DNA of 64,000 bases from Romanomermis culicivorax (Eukaryota; Nematoda; Enoplea; Mermithida; Mermithidae), in contig CAWUHX010000092.1 in NCBI GenBank assembly GCA_963922205.1, positions 186,001 to 250,000 of the forward strand, read 5' to 3'. This document shows, one piece after another, positions 23,158 to 33,322 of the stretch. The notes beneath the pieces are model-generated. The model ran no database searches and was not told the origin of the DNA. It saw only the letters and a program-made list of their open reading frames with translations. How positions within the stretch are numbered: the first letter of the stretch is position 1; the number at the start of each line of letters is the position of its first letter. The position numbers and the translations under genes were made by a program.

Positions 23158-23466
23158 TCACGAGGCCACAGGTGGGACGCAAACACTGCTTCGACCTATC
23201 TTGCAGCATTTCATAGCATCGCGGCATCTGTCATCACTGTGGGTGCATTCGTGCATGACGCCTTTACGTCCTTTTTCGTGATCAGTTGGGCATCGACCAG
23301 GTTTCACTAGAAATTTAGAACAAAATTTCAAAGATGCAATATTCCTATATTTGGCAGGTCTACATACCGTCGCAAACGATAACATTTCTCGGACAACCAT
23401 TTTCATTTAGACTTTCATCGTAACGACATCCAGCTTTCGGTTTTTGCAAGGTAGGAATCGCACAGG
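23158..23466 (-). CDS. WAP-domain protein, last two exons (partial)
   Basis: Exon 23466-23368 and exon 23306-23158 join in phase (GAC G|TG AAA). The second exon encodes a WAP four-disulfide core: KPGRCP at the start, a central Asp/Cys region (THSDDRC), AMKCC, then a final Cys in VCVPP. The first exon has a separate Cys module (AGCRYDESLNENGCP) like those that accompany WAP domains in invertebrate secreted proteins. The 5' part is missing: a TAA-flanked element (23506-23869) sits directly upstream and no signal-peptide exon was found beyond it. Likely a secreted protease inhibitor or antimicrobial-type protein by family; whether it is still functional is unclear. Confidence 0.6.
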
Positions 23467-23505
23467 CTGAAACACTGGACTCTTGAGAATGCCAATGAGG
23501 GCTAA

Positions 23506-23869
23506 AGGCCCTGTCATACTTCACCGCGTGGTACCGCGCGGCACAGCGCGGCGCCGCGCGGTGCCCGTTGTCCTATTCATACTAACAGACGGCGCCGCGC
23601 GGTACCGCGCGGTGGCTTGTCATACTTCGCCGCGCGGTAGCGCGCGGCGCCGTACGGCGCCGCTTTTTTACTTTTGGATTTTGCTCTTCTCAAAAAATGT
23701 GTATTGGTTTAGTTGAAACCTGATGGGGCGCCGCGCGGCGCCGCAAAAATTACAAAAACCTATTCATACTTCAAAGGCGGTACCGCGCGGCGCCGCTTTT
23801 TAGTATGAATAGAACAACCGGCGCCGCGCGGTACCCCGCGGTACCGCACGGTGAAGTATGACAGGGCCT
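23506..23869. mobile_element. Harbinger-like MITE with GC palindromes, copy 1
   Basis: Perfect inverted ends AGGCCCTGTCATACTTCACCG, flanked by TAA at 23503-23505 and 23870-23872. The body is packed with CCGCGCGGTACCGCGCGG-type palindromes around an AT-rich core that shares GTGTATTGGTTTAGTTGAAA with the copy at 29349. TAA target duplication and GGCCCTGT ends are typical of PIF/Harbinger elements. Confidence 0.8.
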
Positions 23870-23872
23870 TAA

Positions 23873-24432
23873 GGTTCATTAAATTCCGAGTGAATCTCGA
23901 TGAGGCGAAATGCGGAAAATAAGGTCGGGAAAAACAATTTTACCAGATCCTGTGTTGCTAAAGTAAACCTGTGAAAAAGGATACTGACTTTGGGCCCAGG
24001 TTTTCACTTACAAAAAAATTTTATTACATCACTAAGGTTCAGTACAAGAATATGCTTTAGTAGGGAAAATTGATGATCCAGCATCTGAAGAGTTTGACGA
24101 TATGCATAAAGTTACCGAAAGTTTCAGTAATACTATTCTTAATTATATATTTTTCCATGTCGACAGTACTACATTATGATGATAAAAAGAGGTCAAGTGC
24201 ACGGCATTGAACTCACAATATGACCCACAAAACGTAGCTGGGAGTGGTGGCCATTGTTATCTAAGCGATCAGTGGTTCTTGAAGAATATAGATGAGCAAG
24301 TTTTCGCTTTTGTCGGTATAGCTTCTCTCAGAACATTTATACCCCTGTGCATTATAGTAGATGCAAATTGCAGAAAAACGAACTACAGTTTTCAGCTCCA
24401 ACCAGCAATTAACATTACGGGACCGCTTGTTA
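23873..24432. other. Intergenic DNA between WAP and Kunitz B genes
   Basis: No exon recognised. The open frame at 24207-24443 overlaps the Kunitz B stop on the other strand and has no family signature. Confidence 0.4.
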
Positions 24433-24852
24433 TCAGTGACTAATTGACCTACGCTGCTTATTGACGCACACTCGTTTACAGTGGCCTTCGGTATCGAAAC
24501 TGTTTTCATTTCCATGACATCCACCGTAGAAGAATTTTTTACACTCGTTGGTATCTGGGTGGTACGAAAAACGTGGTTTAGCGGCTCGACAATGTCCCAC
24601 GAGGGCAGGCGTTTGACTACAAATATTCTGGTGATTTAGAGCTGCGAAGGAAAAAAATGGCTCGATGTTAAACATAGAATAAATCTTAGATTGATACCTT
24701 TGTCGACAAAGGGGTCGTAGGGAATTTCAGCATTCAATCGAACCTAAAATAGCGAGAAGTTTGTCCAGCGGTAGTGCATTCAAAAGGAAAAAATAGCTTA
24801 CAAACACCATACAAAAGCAAAATATGGAACAAAAAGGAGAAAATCGGGCCAT
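24433..24852 (-). CDS. Secreted Kunitz-type protease inhibitor B, 101 aa predicted
   Basis: Three exons: 24852-24802, 24743-24698 and 24641-24433. Exon 1 is a signal peptide (MARFSPFCSIFCFCMVF), exon 2 the linker VRLNAEIPYDPFVDK, exon 3 a full Kunitz domain. The six Cys are present (first in NICSQ, then GHC, ECK, GGC, GHC, RVC), with Arg-Ala after the second Cys as the P1-P1' pair. Introns of 58 and 56 bp have normal GT-AG ends (GTAAGC...TTTTAG and GTATCA...TCGCAG). It is a clear paralogue of inhibitor A 4 kb away in the same orientation, with homology extending through introns and the 5' flank. This copy looks intact. Confidence 0.85.
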
Positions 24853-24859
24853 TTTTAGT

Positions 24860-25480
24860 GACAAACTGAAATTACGTAGCAGAAAAACATATTTTGTGGG
24901 AATAGATAAAAACCGCTTGACAGGCAAATTTATCCTTTCCCGTAATCTTCAAAACTCGTAATTCTCGGCTGGAAAGTGAATTTTTTCAGGTAGAGTTGAA
25001 CATTGCACCCATTTCAGTTTGTCATGTTATATACATCTCTTGAAATGCTTAGTGGAAAATGAAAGTTGAAAGTAAATATGAAGAGCTAGAACCTTGGATT
25101 TTTTTCATAATATCGGGCATAGGGGCAAGCTATTTGGTGCCTGTTGTCACTTCGCCTCTATCTGCAATTGGTGCTCGGTTGGGCCCCCAAAAAACATGCA
25201 GATAAGGCAATTTTGAAAGGCCCCCAGTTCCACCATGCCCCACAATGGGTGTGCCATATCCAAGCTCCATACTTCGACCTAAGCATCTTGGGGGTGCAAT
25301 CTCAAAAGCGCTTTTTCATGTTTCTAAAATATAGCCTCAATCCAATTATACCGTGGTCCAAAGTCCCGGGAACCGCGAAATTGGGCAATTTTTTTAAACA
25401 ATACTTTCAAGGCTTCAAAAAAAAATTTTTGCAGCATAATGCACTTGCGGTTTCAATTGAACCAGTAGCGTTACTGGGAT
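24860..25480. other. Intergenic DNA before the satellite
   Basis: The first ~120 bp match the flank upstream of Kunitz A (duplication). The rest, including a 135-codon open frame at 25144-25551, shows no protein family and partly overlaps the satellite. Confidence 0.4.
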
Positions 25481-25489
25481 TTTCGGGGT

Positions 25490-26330
25490 GCGAGGGTCGA
25501 CCATTGGAAGTTCAATGGACACGGTCACTTAACACAAAAAAATTATCCTGAGTGTAAACAAGCGTATTTTCGTGATTTTTGGTTGGGGTGGGGGGGGGTT
25601 AAACCGCAGAGAATTCAATGGACGCGATCACACTTTATACAACAAATTATCCTGCGTGTAAAACGAAAGTATTTCTGTGATTTTTAGGGGGAAGGGTTTT
25701 CGGCTGCGGGGAATTCAGTGCATGCGGTCACTTTACACAAAAAATTATCCCTGGTTTGAACATGCTCATTTTCGTGATTTTTTGATGGAAGGGGTTTTCG
25801 ACCACGGGCCATTCAATAGATGCGGCCACTTAACAATAAAAATATCCCACGTGTAAACAAGCGCATTTTCGTAATTTTTTGTGGAAGAGATTTTCGACCG
25901 GGGGTTATTCAATTGATGCGGTCACTTTACAGAAAAAAAAATAATCCCGGGTGTAAACAAACGAAATTCCGCGATTTTTTGATGAAAGGGGTTTTCGACC
26001 ACAGAAAATTTAATGGACGCGATCACTTTACACAAGAAGTTATCCTAAGTGTAAACAAATGTATTCCTGGGATTTTATTGGGCGGAAGGGTTTTTTGCTA
26101 CGGAGAATTCGTTGGATGCAGTCAAGTCACACAAAAAATTATCCCGAGTGTAAACAAACGTATTTTCCGCGATTTTTGGGGTAGAGGTTTCTGACCACGT
26201 GGAATTCAGTGGACGCAGTCATTTTACACAAAAAATTGTTCTGTGTGTAAACATAGGTATTTCAATGATTTTTAGGGTTGAAGGGTTCTTGACCATGGGG
26301 AATTCAATTAATATGGTCCCTTTACACTCT
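25490..26330 (+). repeat. ~98-bp satellite array, about nine units
   Basis: The landmark TTCAATGGACGCGGTCAC-like word recurs at about 25511, 25614, 25712, 25811, 25908, 26007, 26106, 26203 and 26303. Each unit continues with CAAAAAATTATCC, GTGTAAACAAACG and CGTGATTTTT. Units are diverged. Open frames across the array are by-products of the repeat. Confidence 0.85.
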
Positions 26331-26424
26331 GTTTACTGGAAATGGGCAAATTTAAAACTTAAATGTGCTTCTATGAAGGTTTTCCTGTATGGTCGAGGCC
26401 CATTAAAAAAAAGTGGACAAGTTT

Positions 26425-26590
26425 ATTAGAAAATGTCCCGAAGGGACAGAAAAAAAAGAATATACTTGCTTGCCAAGATAGAAAAAGGAGTTGACTAGAT
26501 TTTTAAGAACTTGTATTAAAGTTTGAAAAATTCTTTTTTGTTATATTGGATTTTCATTCTCTCTCATCAAAAAATTTTTATGATTTGTGC
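26425..26590 (+). repeat. Dispersed repeat, copy 2 (partner at 9845-10030)
   Basis: Same ordered words as the 9.9-kb copy (TTAGAAAATGTCCCGA, TTTTCATTCTCTCTCA), also adjacent to the satellite. Confidence 0.6.
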
Positions 26591-26692
26591 GTATATCCGT
26601 TTTAAAAAAAAAATTAAATTGCAGTTAATTAATTAGCCATAAACAGCGAAAAAAATTATTGTTCATCATCACGCTTTTCTACTCTAGTCGTC

Positions 26693-26795
26693 GCATTATA
26701 TAGCAACACAATTTGATGTCCTGACAATATTCATTCCAGCGACAATCGCTTTCCACGCGACACTGAAATGAGCGGCAATACTTGGGAGGAGTATT
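26693..26795 (-). pseudogene. Cys-rich exon remnant
   Basis: A minus-strand frame reads KYCRSFQC, SDCRWNEYC and KLCCY before a stop. This Cys density and the SDC-x5-C pattern are typical of small secreted proteins. The frame is closed just upstream and no good acceptor was found, so it is either a remnant or a misread. Confidence 0.25.
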
Positions 26796-26799
26796 TCTT

Positions 26800-27280
26800 T
26801 TTCATTATAGACTTCGTCGAATTGTAGAACAAATCATCTAAAGAGAAAAAGATAAATATATCCCATTCAATCTAGTGATACACGCAGCGAAAACCAAAAA
26901 ATTAGATTTAATTTGACACTCCATTTTTACTTAGTGGAAAACTTTATACTGCAGAAAAACGATGAATTTTCTCATAAGAATTGAGAAAGCCAAATCATTG
27001 AAAAAATATCATGCTTATCCATTGTCGTAGCTCACTGTATTTAAATATTGAATTTCAAAAAATGCTTTCTCATATTCTGAACATTTACCAAAATTAAAGA
27101 ATCGTTGGAAAAATAATGCAATAAAAGGAAAGTTTTAGAGAATCGAATACTGTTCCAAGGGTCTATTCTAAATTCTCTCAAAACACCAACCCGTCACTTT
27201 CATTTATTAAACATAATGAATCCCCGACCATTCAGGATGTACATTACCACAAAACTTTTGTTTACAAGTTTTTTTTTTAA
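26800..27280. other. AT-rich non-coding DNA
   Basis: Nothing recognised. Confidence 0.35.
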
Positions 27281-27285
27281 ATTTG

Positions 27286-28240
27286 TTATTTGAACCAACC
27301 GTAGGGATACGCACATAAATTATGTTTTGTAATGCATTTACCCACTGTTATAAAATTTTTTGAAATTCTGTGAGCCACAACTTTACGGTCTTTAGTTGTT
27401 TCTATACATAGTCGAGTGACATAAATTTTTTTGTATCGATTGTTTTTTACAAAATGAAATAGGAGGTGTCGTAGTGAATGAAAGATCACTTTTTTCATAC
27501 GGTGATTCCTAACTTTTTTTTCATAAGGTGATTTCTAGTGATAAAGTGATTCCTAACATTTTGATGATGTAATGAAATTGATTTGTTGTTGGGCTATATA
27601 CTTTAAATGCATTGTTGTGGGGTCTGCTGATAATGAATTTGGCAATAAATGAGTCTCTGAACCATATTCTCGCGATTTGTCAATCGTTTCACCTAAACAC
27701 CAACCAGCTTGCACTTGATTGTGTTCGTTAAACGTTGATAAGTGAGTGATGCTGTCTGTATTAAAATACATTACCCTTCTATTGGAACATTCAATTGATG
27801 AACACAATGCGAGTCCAGTTTGAGCAGTAATAATTATATAACTTCGGCAAAATCGTCAAGCTGGTGGTACACTACAGAGATCATTGTATCCTTGATGATG
27901 TTTACAGTTTTGACAATATTGGCAGAGTTGGTGGTTATTGCAGAAAATAATTTAAGGTTGTTTAGCATAACAGTTTTACCCATATTGTTTTGCTGTCCAA
28001 ACTATAAACAGGAAAATATGCAAAATAAATAAAAAAGGCTTTAGGGAACATTACCTTTCTGCAAGAAGAATTGACCATTAGTTTAGCCAGCGCTCTTTTC
28101 CCATAGTTTTTTGAACTTTTGGAAGGGTCTAGTGAAATGTTTTCACATTTGTAGACTTCCTTTTTATATTTGTGTCTTCTCTTATCAGTTTGAGCTCTAG
28201 CAAGGTAACCCTCACTTGCCTATAAAAATTCTACTAAAAA
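27286..28240 (-). pseudogene. Polinton/Maverick protein-primed DNA polymerase B, decayed remnant
   Basis: Read on - from 28240 downward, the frames show in correct order a palm-region piece (KRALAKLMVNSS, matching the SLAKLxLNSFWGK motif), then ISVVYHQLDDF, then ITAQTGLAL, then the motif C region VMYFNTDS (the family has YxDTDS). A C-terminal piece follows at 27.3-27.4 kb (IETTKDRKVVAHRISK, and a YPYGW ending). The reading frame changes several times and the catalytic DTDS is changed to NTDS, so it cannot encode an active enzyme. The order and spacing fit polymerase B of Polinton/Maverick-type (adintovirus-related) elements. Confidence 0.7.
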
Positions 28241-28249
28241 TTCTATCAA

Positions 28250-29340
28250 ATTAAAAATTTAGAAGATATACTAAGCTTGTTTCCATAAAAGTGTTGACGT
28301 ATTGACTAGGGGTCTATTGACTAAGCTGGATGATACTGCCCAATCTTATTGTTGTGTGGGCCAGTAGCCAGTATCCAAATGCGCAACTATTTGTACACAA
28401 AAAATGACGGGAAATTTATATAGGTCCGCAAGTGAACAAAAATTAACAAACAAAAATGGACGAAATTCACATGCCTAAAAATTATATTTACGTGCGCCAC
28501 TATGCTGTGCAGGTGCATACACATCACTTATTTTGGTGCCAAACTTCGAAAATTTTGTGAGTCATCCCAAGTATTTTATTGAGGCTTACAAAGAATCTTA
28601 TACAAATATGTCTCAAAAATGCTGATTTAGATCAAGCATATTCCCTGCCGATGGCTACATGACTGTGAACATCAAACTTGCAGGACGAGAATTTTCCTGG
28701 GGAAGGTTCCTCAGATGTTTCATCAAGGAGGGTAGGGGGTGAGTGAGCAAAAACAAAAAGATATTTCCACAAGCATGTTTTTCATGCAAAATATGGATAA
28801 AAATAGTCAAAAACCTGTCTTCAAAAATGTTCATGGGAAAAGCCTGGTAATTTTTTCGGGCCAACCGGTGTTCAGGGTCTAAGGCAAGAGAGCTTACCTC
28901 GTACCTCCTATGTGCATGTGTGGTGTATGCATCAAAATAACTGTCATTCCTAAAAATTTTTTCTCCAAATAGTTTGATCATTTGAATTATGCACTTGAAA
29001 TCAAAATTATATGTTCTTGGGAGTTGTTTAATAGTTCTTCCAACCTCATTGTTAGTTATGCAACTACACTAATTTCAAGGTTATGAAATCAAAAATTTTA
29101 ATGTTACAAATCATGGGCCAACTTACCACGAAAAACAACAATTGATTAATTTTATGGTAGAAACTTATATCATGCCCTAAAAATTTGGGATTTTTGATGC
29201 GCTCGTATACATATGCTTTTCTCGAGCCAAAACATTTGCGCTTGAACTTTAACTTGAATCATTTACTGGTAGAACTATTTGCGTCACAACAACAAGTGTT
29301 AATTGAGAAGAATTTTGCATAACCTAGCAATACAGAGAAA
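28250..29340. other. Interior of the decayed Polinton, or unrelated insert
   Basis: No capsid, ATPase, protease or integrase motif recognised. The 108-codon minus frame at 28655-28981 has no family signature. Confidence 0.35.
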
Positions 29341-29348
29341 AGAAATAA

Positions 29349-29605
29349 AGGCCCTGTCATGCTTCGCCGCGCGGTACCGCGCTGTGGCTTGTCAAACTTC
29401 GCCGCGCGGTACCGCGCTGTGGCTTGTCAAACTTCGCCGCTTTTTTACTTTTGGAATTTGCTCTTCTCAAAAAATGTGTATTGGTTTAGTTGAAACCTGA
29501 CGGGGCGCCGCAAAAATTACAAAAACCTATTCATACTTCAAAGGCGGTACCGCGCGGCGCCGGCGGGTGCCGCGCGGCGCCGCGCGGTGAAGTATGACAG
29601 GTTCT
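29349..29605. mobile_element. Harbinger-like MITE with GC palindromes, copy 2
   Basis: Starts AGGCCCTGTCATGCTTCGCCG, ends GAAGTATGACAGGTTCT, with TAA on both sides (29346-29348, 29606-29608). Internal core (GTGTATTGGTTTAGTTGAAA) shared with the copy at 23506. It lies between the two Polinton remnants. Confidence 0.75.
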
Positions 29606-29739
29606 TAAGTCATACGCCTAACTTCGGTTGTTTCGAATAAAACTTGAAGAAAATTGGGAAGTTGGCTCAAGCAAAATTATTTATTCTTACAGCTGGCATA
29701 CACTTTCATCTAATGACTCCTGATAATATAATTTTATAG

Positions 29740-30308
29740 TGTTGAAAACAATGTTTTACCTGTACATACAACACGAGTTATTGCCGAAAGCTTTATGACG
29801 ATATCAAAAACCTACTAAGTGAAATGAATAAAATGAACAAATGCCAGATGTGGAACAGATAAGAAAATGAATTCCCATACAATGCTAATGAAACAAATGT
29901 TATTCTGAACATCAAGCTAAAGTTAGTTTTACATCAAATACAACTGAGTCAGCAACTCACTGATATATTAGGTTTTGATTGTGGTTTATTTCACATCAAT
30001 AAAAATAATGATGATGACAGCAACTATGGAAATGTTATACAACCTTCAAATTTAGATATGCATCTACAAGCCTCTTTACCTATTGCAAAATTATAGAAAA
30101 GCGGATTGTTAGCAACACCTTAGTCCTTTTACCCAGAATAGTATATGTTCGGGGAAAATTCAAAAATATACCATACTATCATGATACACCACATTATTTA
30201 CCTATGCTTCTAAAAGAAATTACACTCGAAGTTAATATCAACAATGACATGAACGACTTGATTTCATTCGAGTTTGGCTACATTATCATCAAGTTGAATT
30301 TTCATTGA
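29740..30308 (+). pseudogene. Polinton/Maverick minor capsid (penton-like) protein, decayed remnant
   Basis: Plus-strand frames give LKLVLHQIQLSQQLTDILGF, then, after a frameshift near 30100, NTLVLLPRIVYVRGKF, a YLPMLLKEITLEVNI segment and FEFGYIIIKLNFH before a stop. This is the order I know from the conserved C-terminal half of the Polinton protein regarded as a penton-like minor capsid protein (xLxxxLGF, then a VPI/VxG segment, then an IEI-type strand with a PFxxG turn and a final LHF). Upstream frames are broken by several stops. It is opposite to the polymerase remnant, as in many Polintons. Confidence 0.6.
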
Positions 30309-30592
30309 AGGATTCCAGCAACTTTATAAACTGTCTTTCAGTCATAAAGATTTAGGTCACTACCCCTAGCGATACAGAGCACGCAATCCTAATGTCAGCT
30401 TTTCTATGCCACATACAAAGCCAGAAGGTTAATGTGAAGATGATTTGAGCGAAATTATTTATCCACACACTTGGTTGAGTTTAGATGGTGTCGATCAAAA
30501 TTGTTATTCTTGATCAATATCATTTCAAAACAAGTGTTCAAAGTTGTTAGCTGTTTACTGTAGGTTTTTTGCCCAGAATATTTTGAGCACAA

Positions 30593-30834
30593 TAGTCTGC
30601 TTTTTTTAAATGATTTTATATAATAAAAGTAGAAAGAATGTACATACTTTTTCATATCTTGCTAAACTGCTAAACCATGTGTCAGATAGGGCTGGAAACT
30701 TGAGCTTACTCAACCCTTGAAATTTTTTGAATGAAAGACCTTACAGTAAAAAGTTCGTATAAATGATTTTGAGGTTAGTACCTTTTTTGTCATTTTTCGA
30801 GCTACTTTACATACATTTTATGAAAAACAGACTA
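30593..30834. mobile_element. ~245-bp MITE (family 1)
   Basis: TAGTCTGCTTTTTTTAAATG at one end and TTTTATGAAAAACAGACTA at the other, with family words AAAGTAGAAAG and GATTTTGAGG inside. TA follows on the right; the left flank is diverged. Confidence 0.6.
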
Positions 30835-31195
30835 TAGTTTAGTTGGCTCGCAAATTTGCTCTAAGTGAATCGTGACTTGTCAGAAAATCACAAAAATATG
30901 AACCTCTGCTGTTGCTTTTCAGCAGCATATTGATTCAGAACAAACAGATTATAGTTTTTCCCTTACCATGTCCAAAATCTGGAGTCCGTATAGAATATCT
31001 GGGACCACTAGACATGTTGAAAAACGAGTGGCCGTTTTTTGTTCTATATTTGAAGCACGTCCTACAGTGTACCTGGCAATGTCAATTTTCTCACTAGCTT
31101 TGGACAAGTGTTCGATTTTCTATCGGAAGCTCTCATGTCATTTTTTATCTACTGTGGTGGGTCGGAATGGCTTTCAAAACGTTGGGACCTAAACA

Positions 31196-31544
31196 GGGGC
31201 CGGTTTCCTCGAAGAGACTAAGCTCCAGCTGAGCTGCAGCTTAAGCTGTAGCTTAACTCTATATGTTACACCATTGCCGTTAAGCTGCAGCTCAGCTGTA
31301 GCTTAACTCATACACACAAAACATATCGAGAAAGTTAAGCTGCAGCTGAGCTGTAGCTTAACTCAATATGTTATACCGTTGTCGTTAAGGTATAACTCAG
31401 CTGCAGCTTAACTTTCTCGATATGTTTTGTGTGTATGAGTTAAGCTACAGCTAGCTTAACGGCAACGGTATAACATATAGAGTTAAGCTACAGCTTAAGC
31501 GGCAGCTCAGCTGGAGCTTAAGTCTCTTTGATGAAACCGGCCCC
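31196..31544. mobile_element. Palindrome-packed inverted-repeat element (AGCTGCAGCT family)
   Basis: Ends GGGGCCGGTTTCCTCGAAGAG and CTCTTTGATGAAACCGGCCCC are inverted repeats. The interior alternates AAGCTGCAGCTGAGCTGTAGC-like words in both orientations around TATCGAGAAAGTTAAGC. No clear target duplication. GGCC-rich ends resemble the TAA-flanked elements, so a Harbinger link is inferred. Confidence 0.6.
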
Positions 31545-31559
31545 AGAATTGTAGTACAC

Positions 31560-32700
31560 ATTGCCCCACTCCAGGTATATTTTGATAATATCGCATATAA
31601 AACAACAACGCTCGACTTAATTACCTGATGACATTACTGTCATTTTATCAGATTAATACAGTTGTTTATATATGGCACCAATTATCATACATGTTTCGCG
31701 ATTATAGATTGTATTTATGTACCATTATTTTCGCAATTATTCATTCTTTTTCTTTTCCGTCCCTCTTCAATGTGTGCAACTTTGATCACATGTGATCAGT
31801 TAACTAATAGTCCTTTTTCTCGACAGGCTTCTATTAGCCATTTATTTCTAAAATGACAAATGCAGCGAACTGACAAAAGCAAGTTTAGCTCGAAAAATAA
31901 GGCTTATTACTGTACTCAATGAGAAATACTAATTTATCGGCGACAAACAGACCGTCTGATAATTTTCTCAGTAGCCTGGTCTGCCAAGCGCACTTCAAAT
32001 GTCAACACGGTTCTATAAAAATCAAAAATAGTATGATTTTCCTTACTCGATATTGGCCTATCTCGTTGTAGGAATTCATCTTTTTTATACAGTATAAAAC
32101 TTCTCATCCGGCCATAATTGTGCGCCGAATGTAACCTTTTTTTTATTGTCGCTGCAACTGCCATTTCGAAGTAAATGGACAATAAATAAGTGAAGGCAAG
32201 TACTTATGTTTTATCCTTTTTTCTATTGAGCCGTATGTTACATATTGTAGCACCAAAATTTGCGAGACATGAAACAGATTCTAGCACGTTACATGTAAGC
32301 TACAGTAAACCGATATAGATGCGCTCTCTAATCTAGAAAAAATAATCTTGAGTGCAAAAACTTGGAATTTTGGAATTGTGGGCAGCACAGTGCGTTAAAT
32401 TTCACACTACCTTAAACTGCAAATAAAGAATACCAGATATCATTCCTCCGTTCCAAATTTTCAAATACTACATAGCTGCGGTTTCTGAAAACTTCAGTCA
32501 TTAATCAATGTCTAATTTATATGACATTTTCAAATCAAAGAGTGTCAACATACGTGGTAAAATGGCCTATTGAAACATTATTCAATTTGGTGGAAATCAT
32601 TTCATGATCGCATCTCAATATCTATTTTTTGTATTTTCCGAACATTTTTATATAGAAATATACTTTATTTTAGAATTTTTGCAGAATATAACTCGAAATC
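31560..32700. other. Intergenic DNA
   Basis: No gene recognised. About 32300-32700 is the start of the inverted duplicate whose other copy is at 56390-56750. Confidence 0.4.
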
Positions 32701-32721
32701 AATCCAGACGTTCATAAATCA

Positions 32722-33322
32722 ATGAAGATGATTCTGACTTTAGCAGTCGTACTAGCGTCCCTCGTTTCAATAGGTAAGAATCTTCGAAGTGACAAGTTGA
32801 GATTCATGGGCATATGTGACCAACTTCAGTTTCACAACATCAAAAATTGTCATCCGAGCATTCATGGATCCGAAGGTGGGGAAACAGTATACCAGTGATC
32901 CCTAATTTTGAGTGCAACATGAAGACTTTTGAAACTGGAAAAATTTTTTAAAGTATTGGCATTATAAAGTTTTGTAGCATTTTCAGATCTTGAGCTCGTA
33001 TACACATCGTCAGGCTCTTGAAAATAAGCTCTGTGAAAAGCTACAGTATCAATCTCAAGAAAATATATGATGTGTTCGATATCAACTATCAACTGCTCAA
33101 CTGCGAGGGCTTCATCAAGACTCAAGTGACAAATTTTGTATCGCAGTTCTTGTCAGCATACAGATATCGCTGTCATCACAAGCAGCAAAGTTGGATATCA
33201 AATAAAATGTTCTTTAGACTGACTATTGTTTGATAACAAACATATTTTTCCATTATTTTCAACAGGGAAGACGTGTGGATCCTTTAATCCTACATCGTTC
33301 CCGACTGGCGCAGTGAATTCGG
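32722..33322 (+). CDS. Small secreted protein, exons 1-2 (paralogue of the 54.4-56.4 kb gene)
   Basis: Exon 1 at 32722-32773 encodes a signal peptide (MKMILTLAVVLASLVSI). Exon 2 at 33266-33322 continues in phase with GKTCGSFNPTSFPTGAVNSG. Donors and acceptors are normal and each exon matches the gene at 54.4-56.4 kb in length (52 nt; 57 against 60 nt) and sequence. The proline-rich third exon present in that gene was not found downstream. So this is either a truncated pseudogene or uses a different last exon; read straight through the donor it would stop after five more residues. Confidence 0.5.

Noticed and set aside
25490-26330. Possible CRISPR-like regular array
   Set aside because: Units are ~98 bp and repeated over their full length without unique spacers; the genome is eukaryotic.
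25820-26429. 124- and 76-codon open frames
   Set aside because: They run through the 98-bp satellite units and reflect its period, with no family signature.
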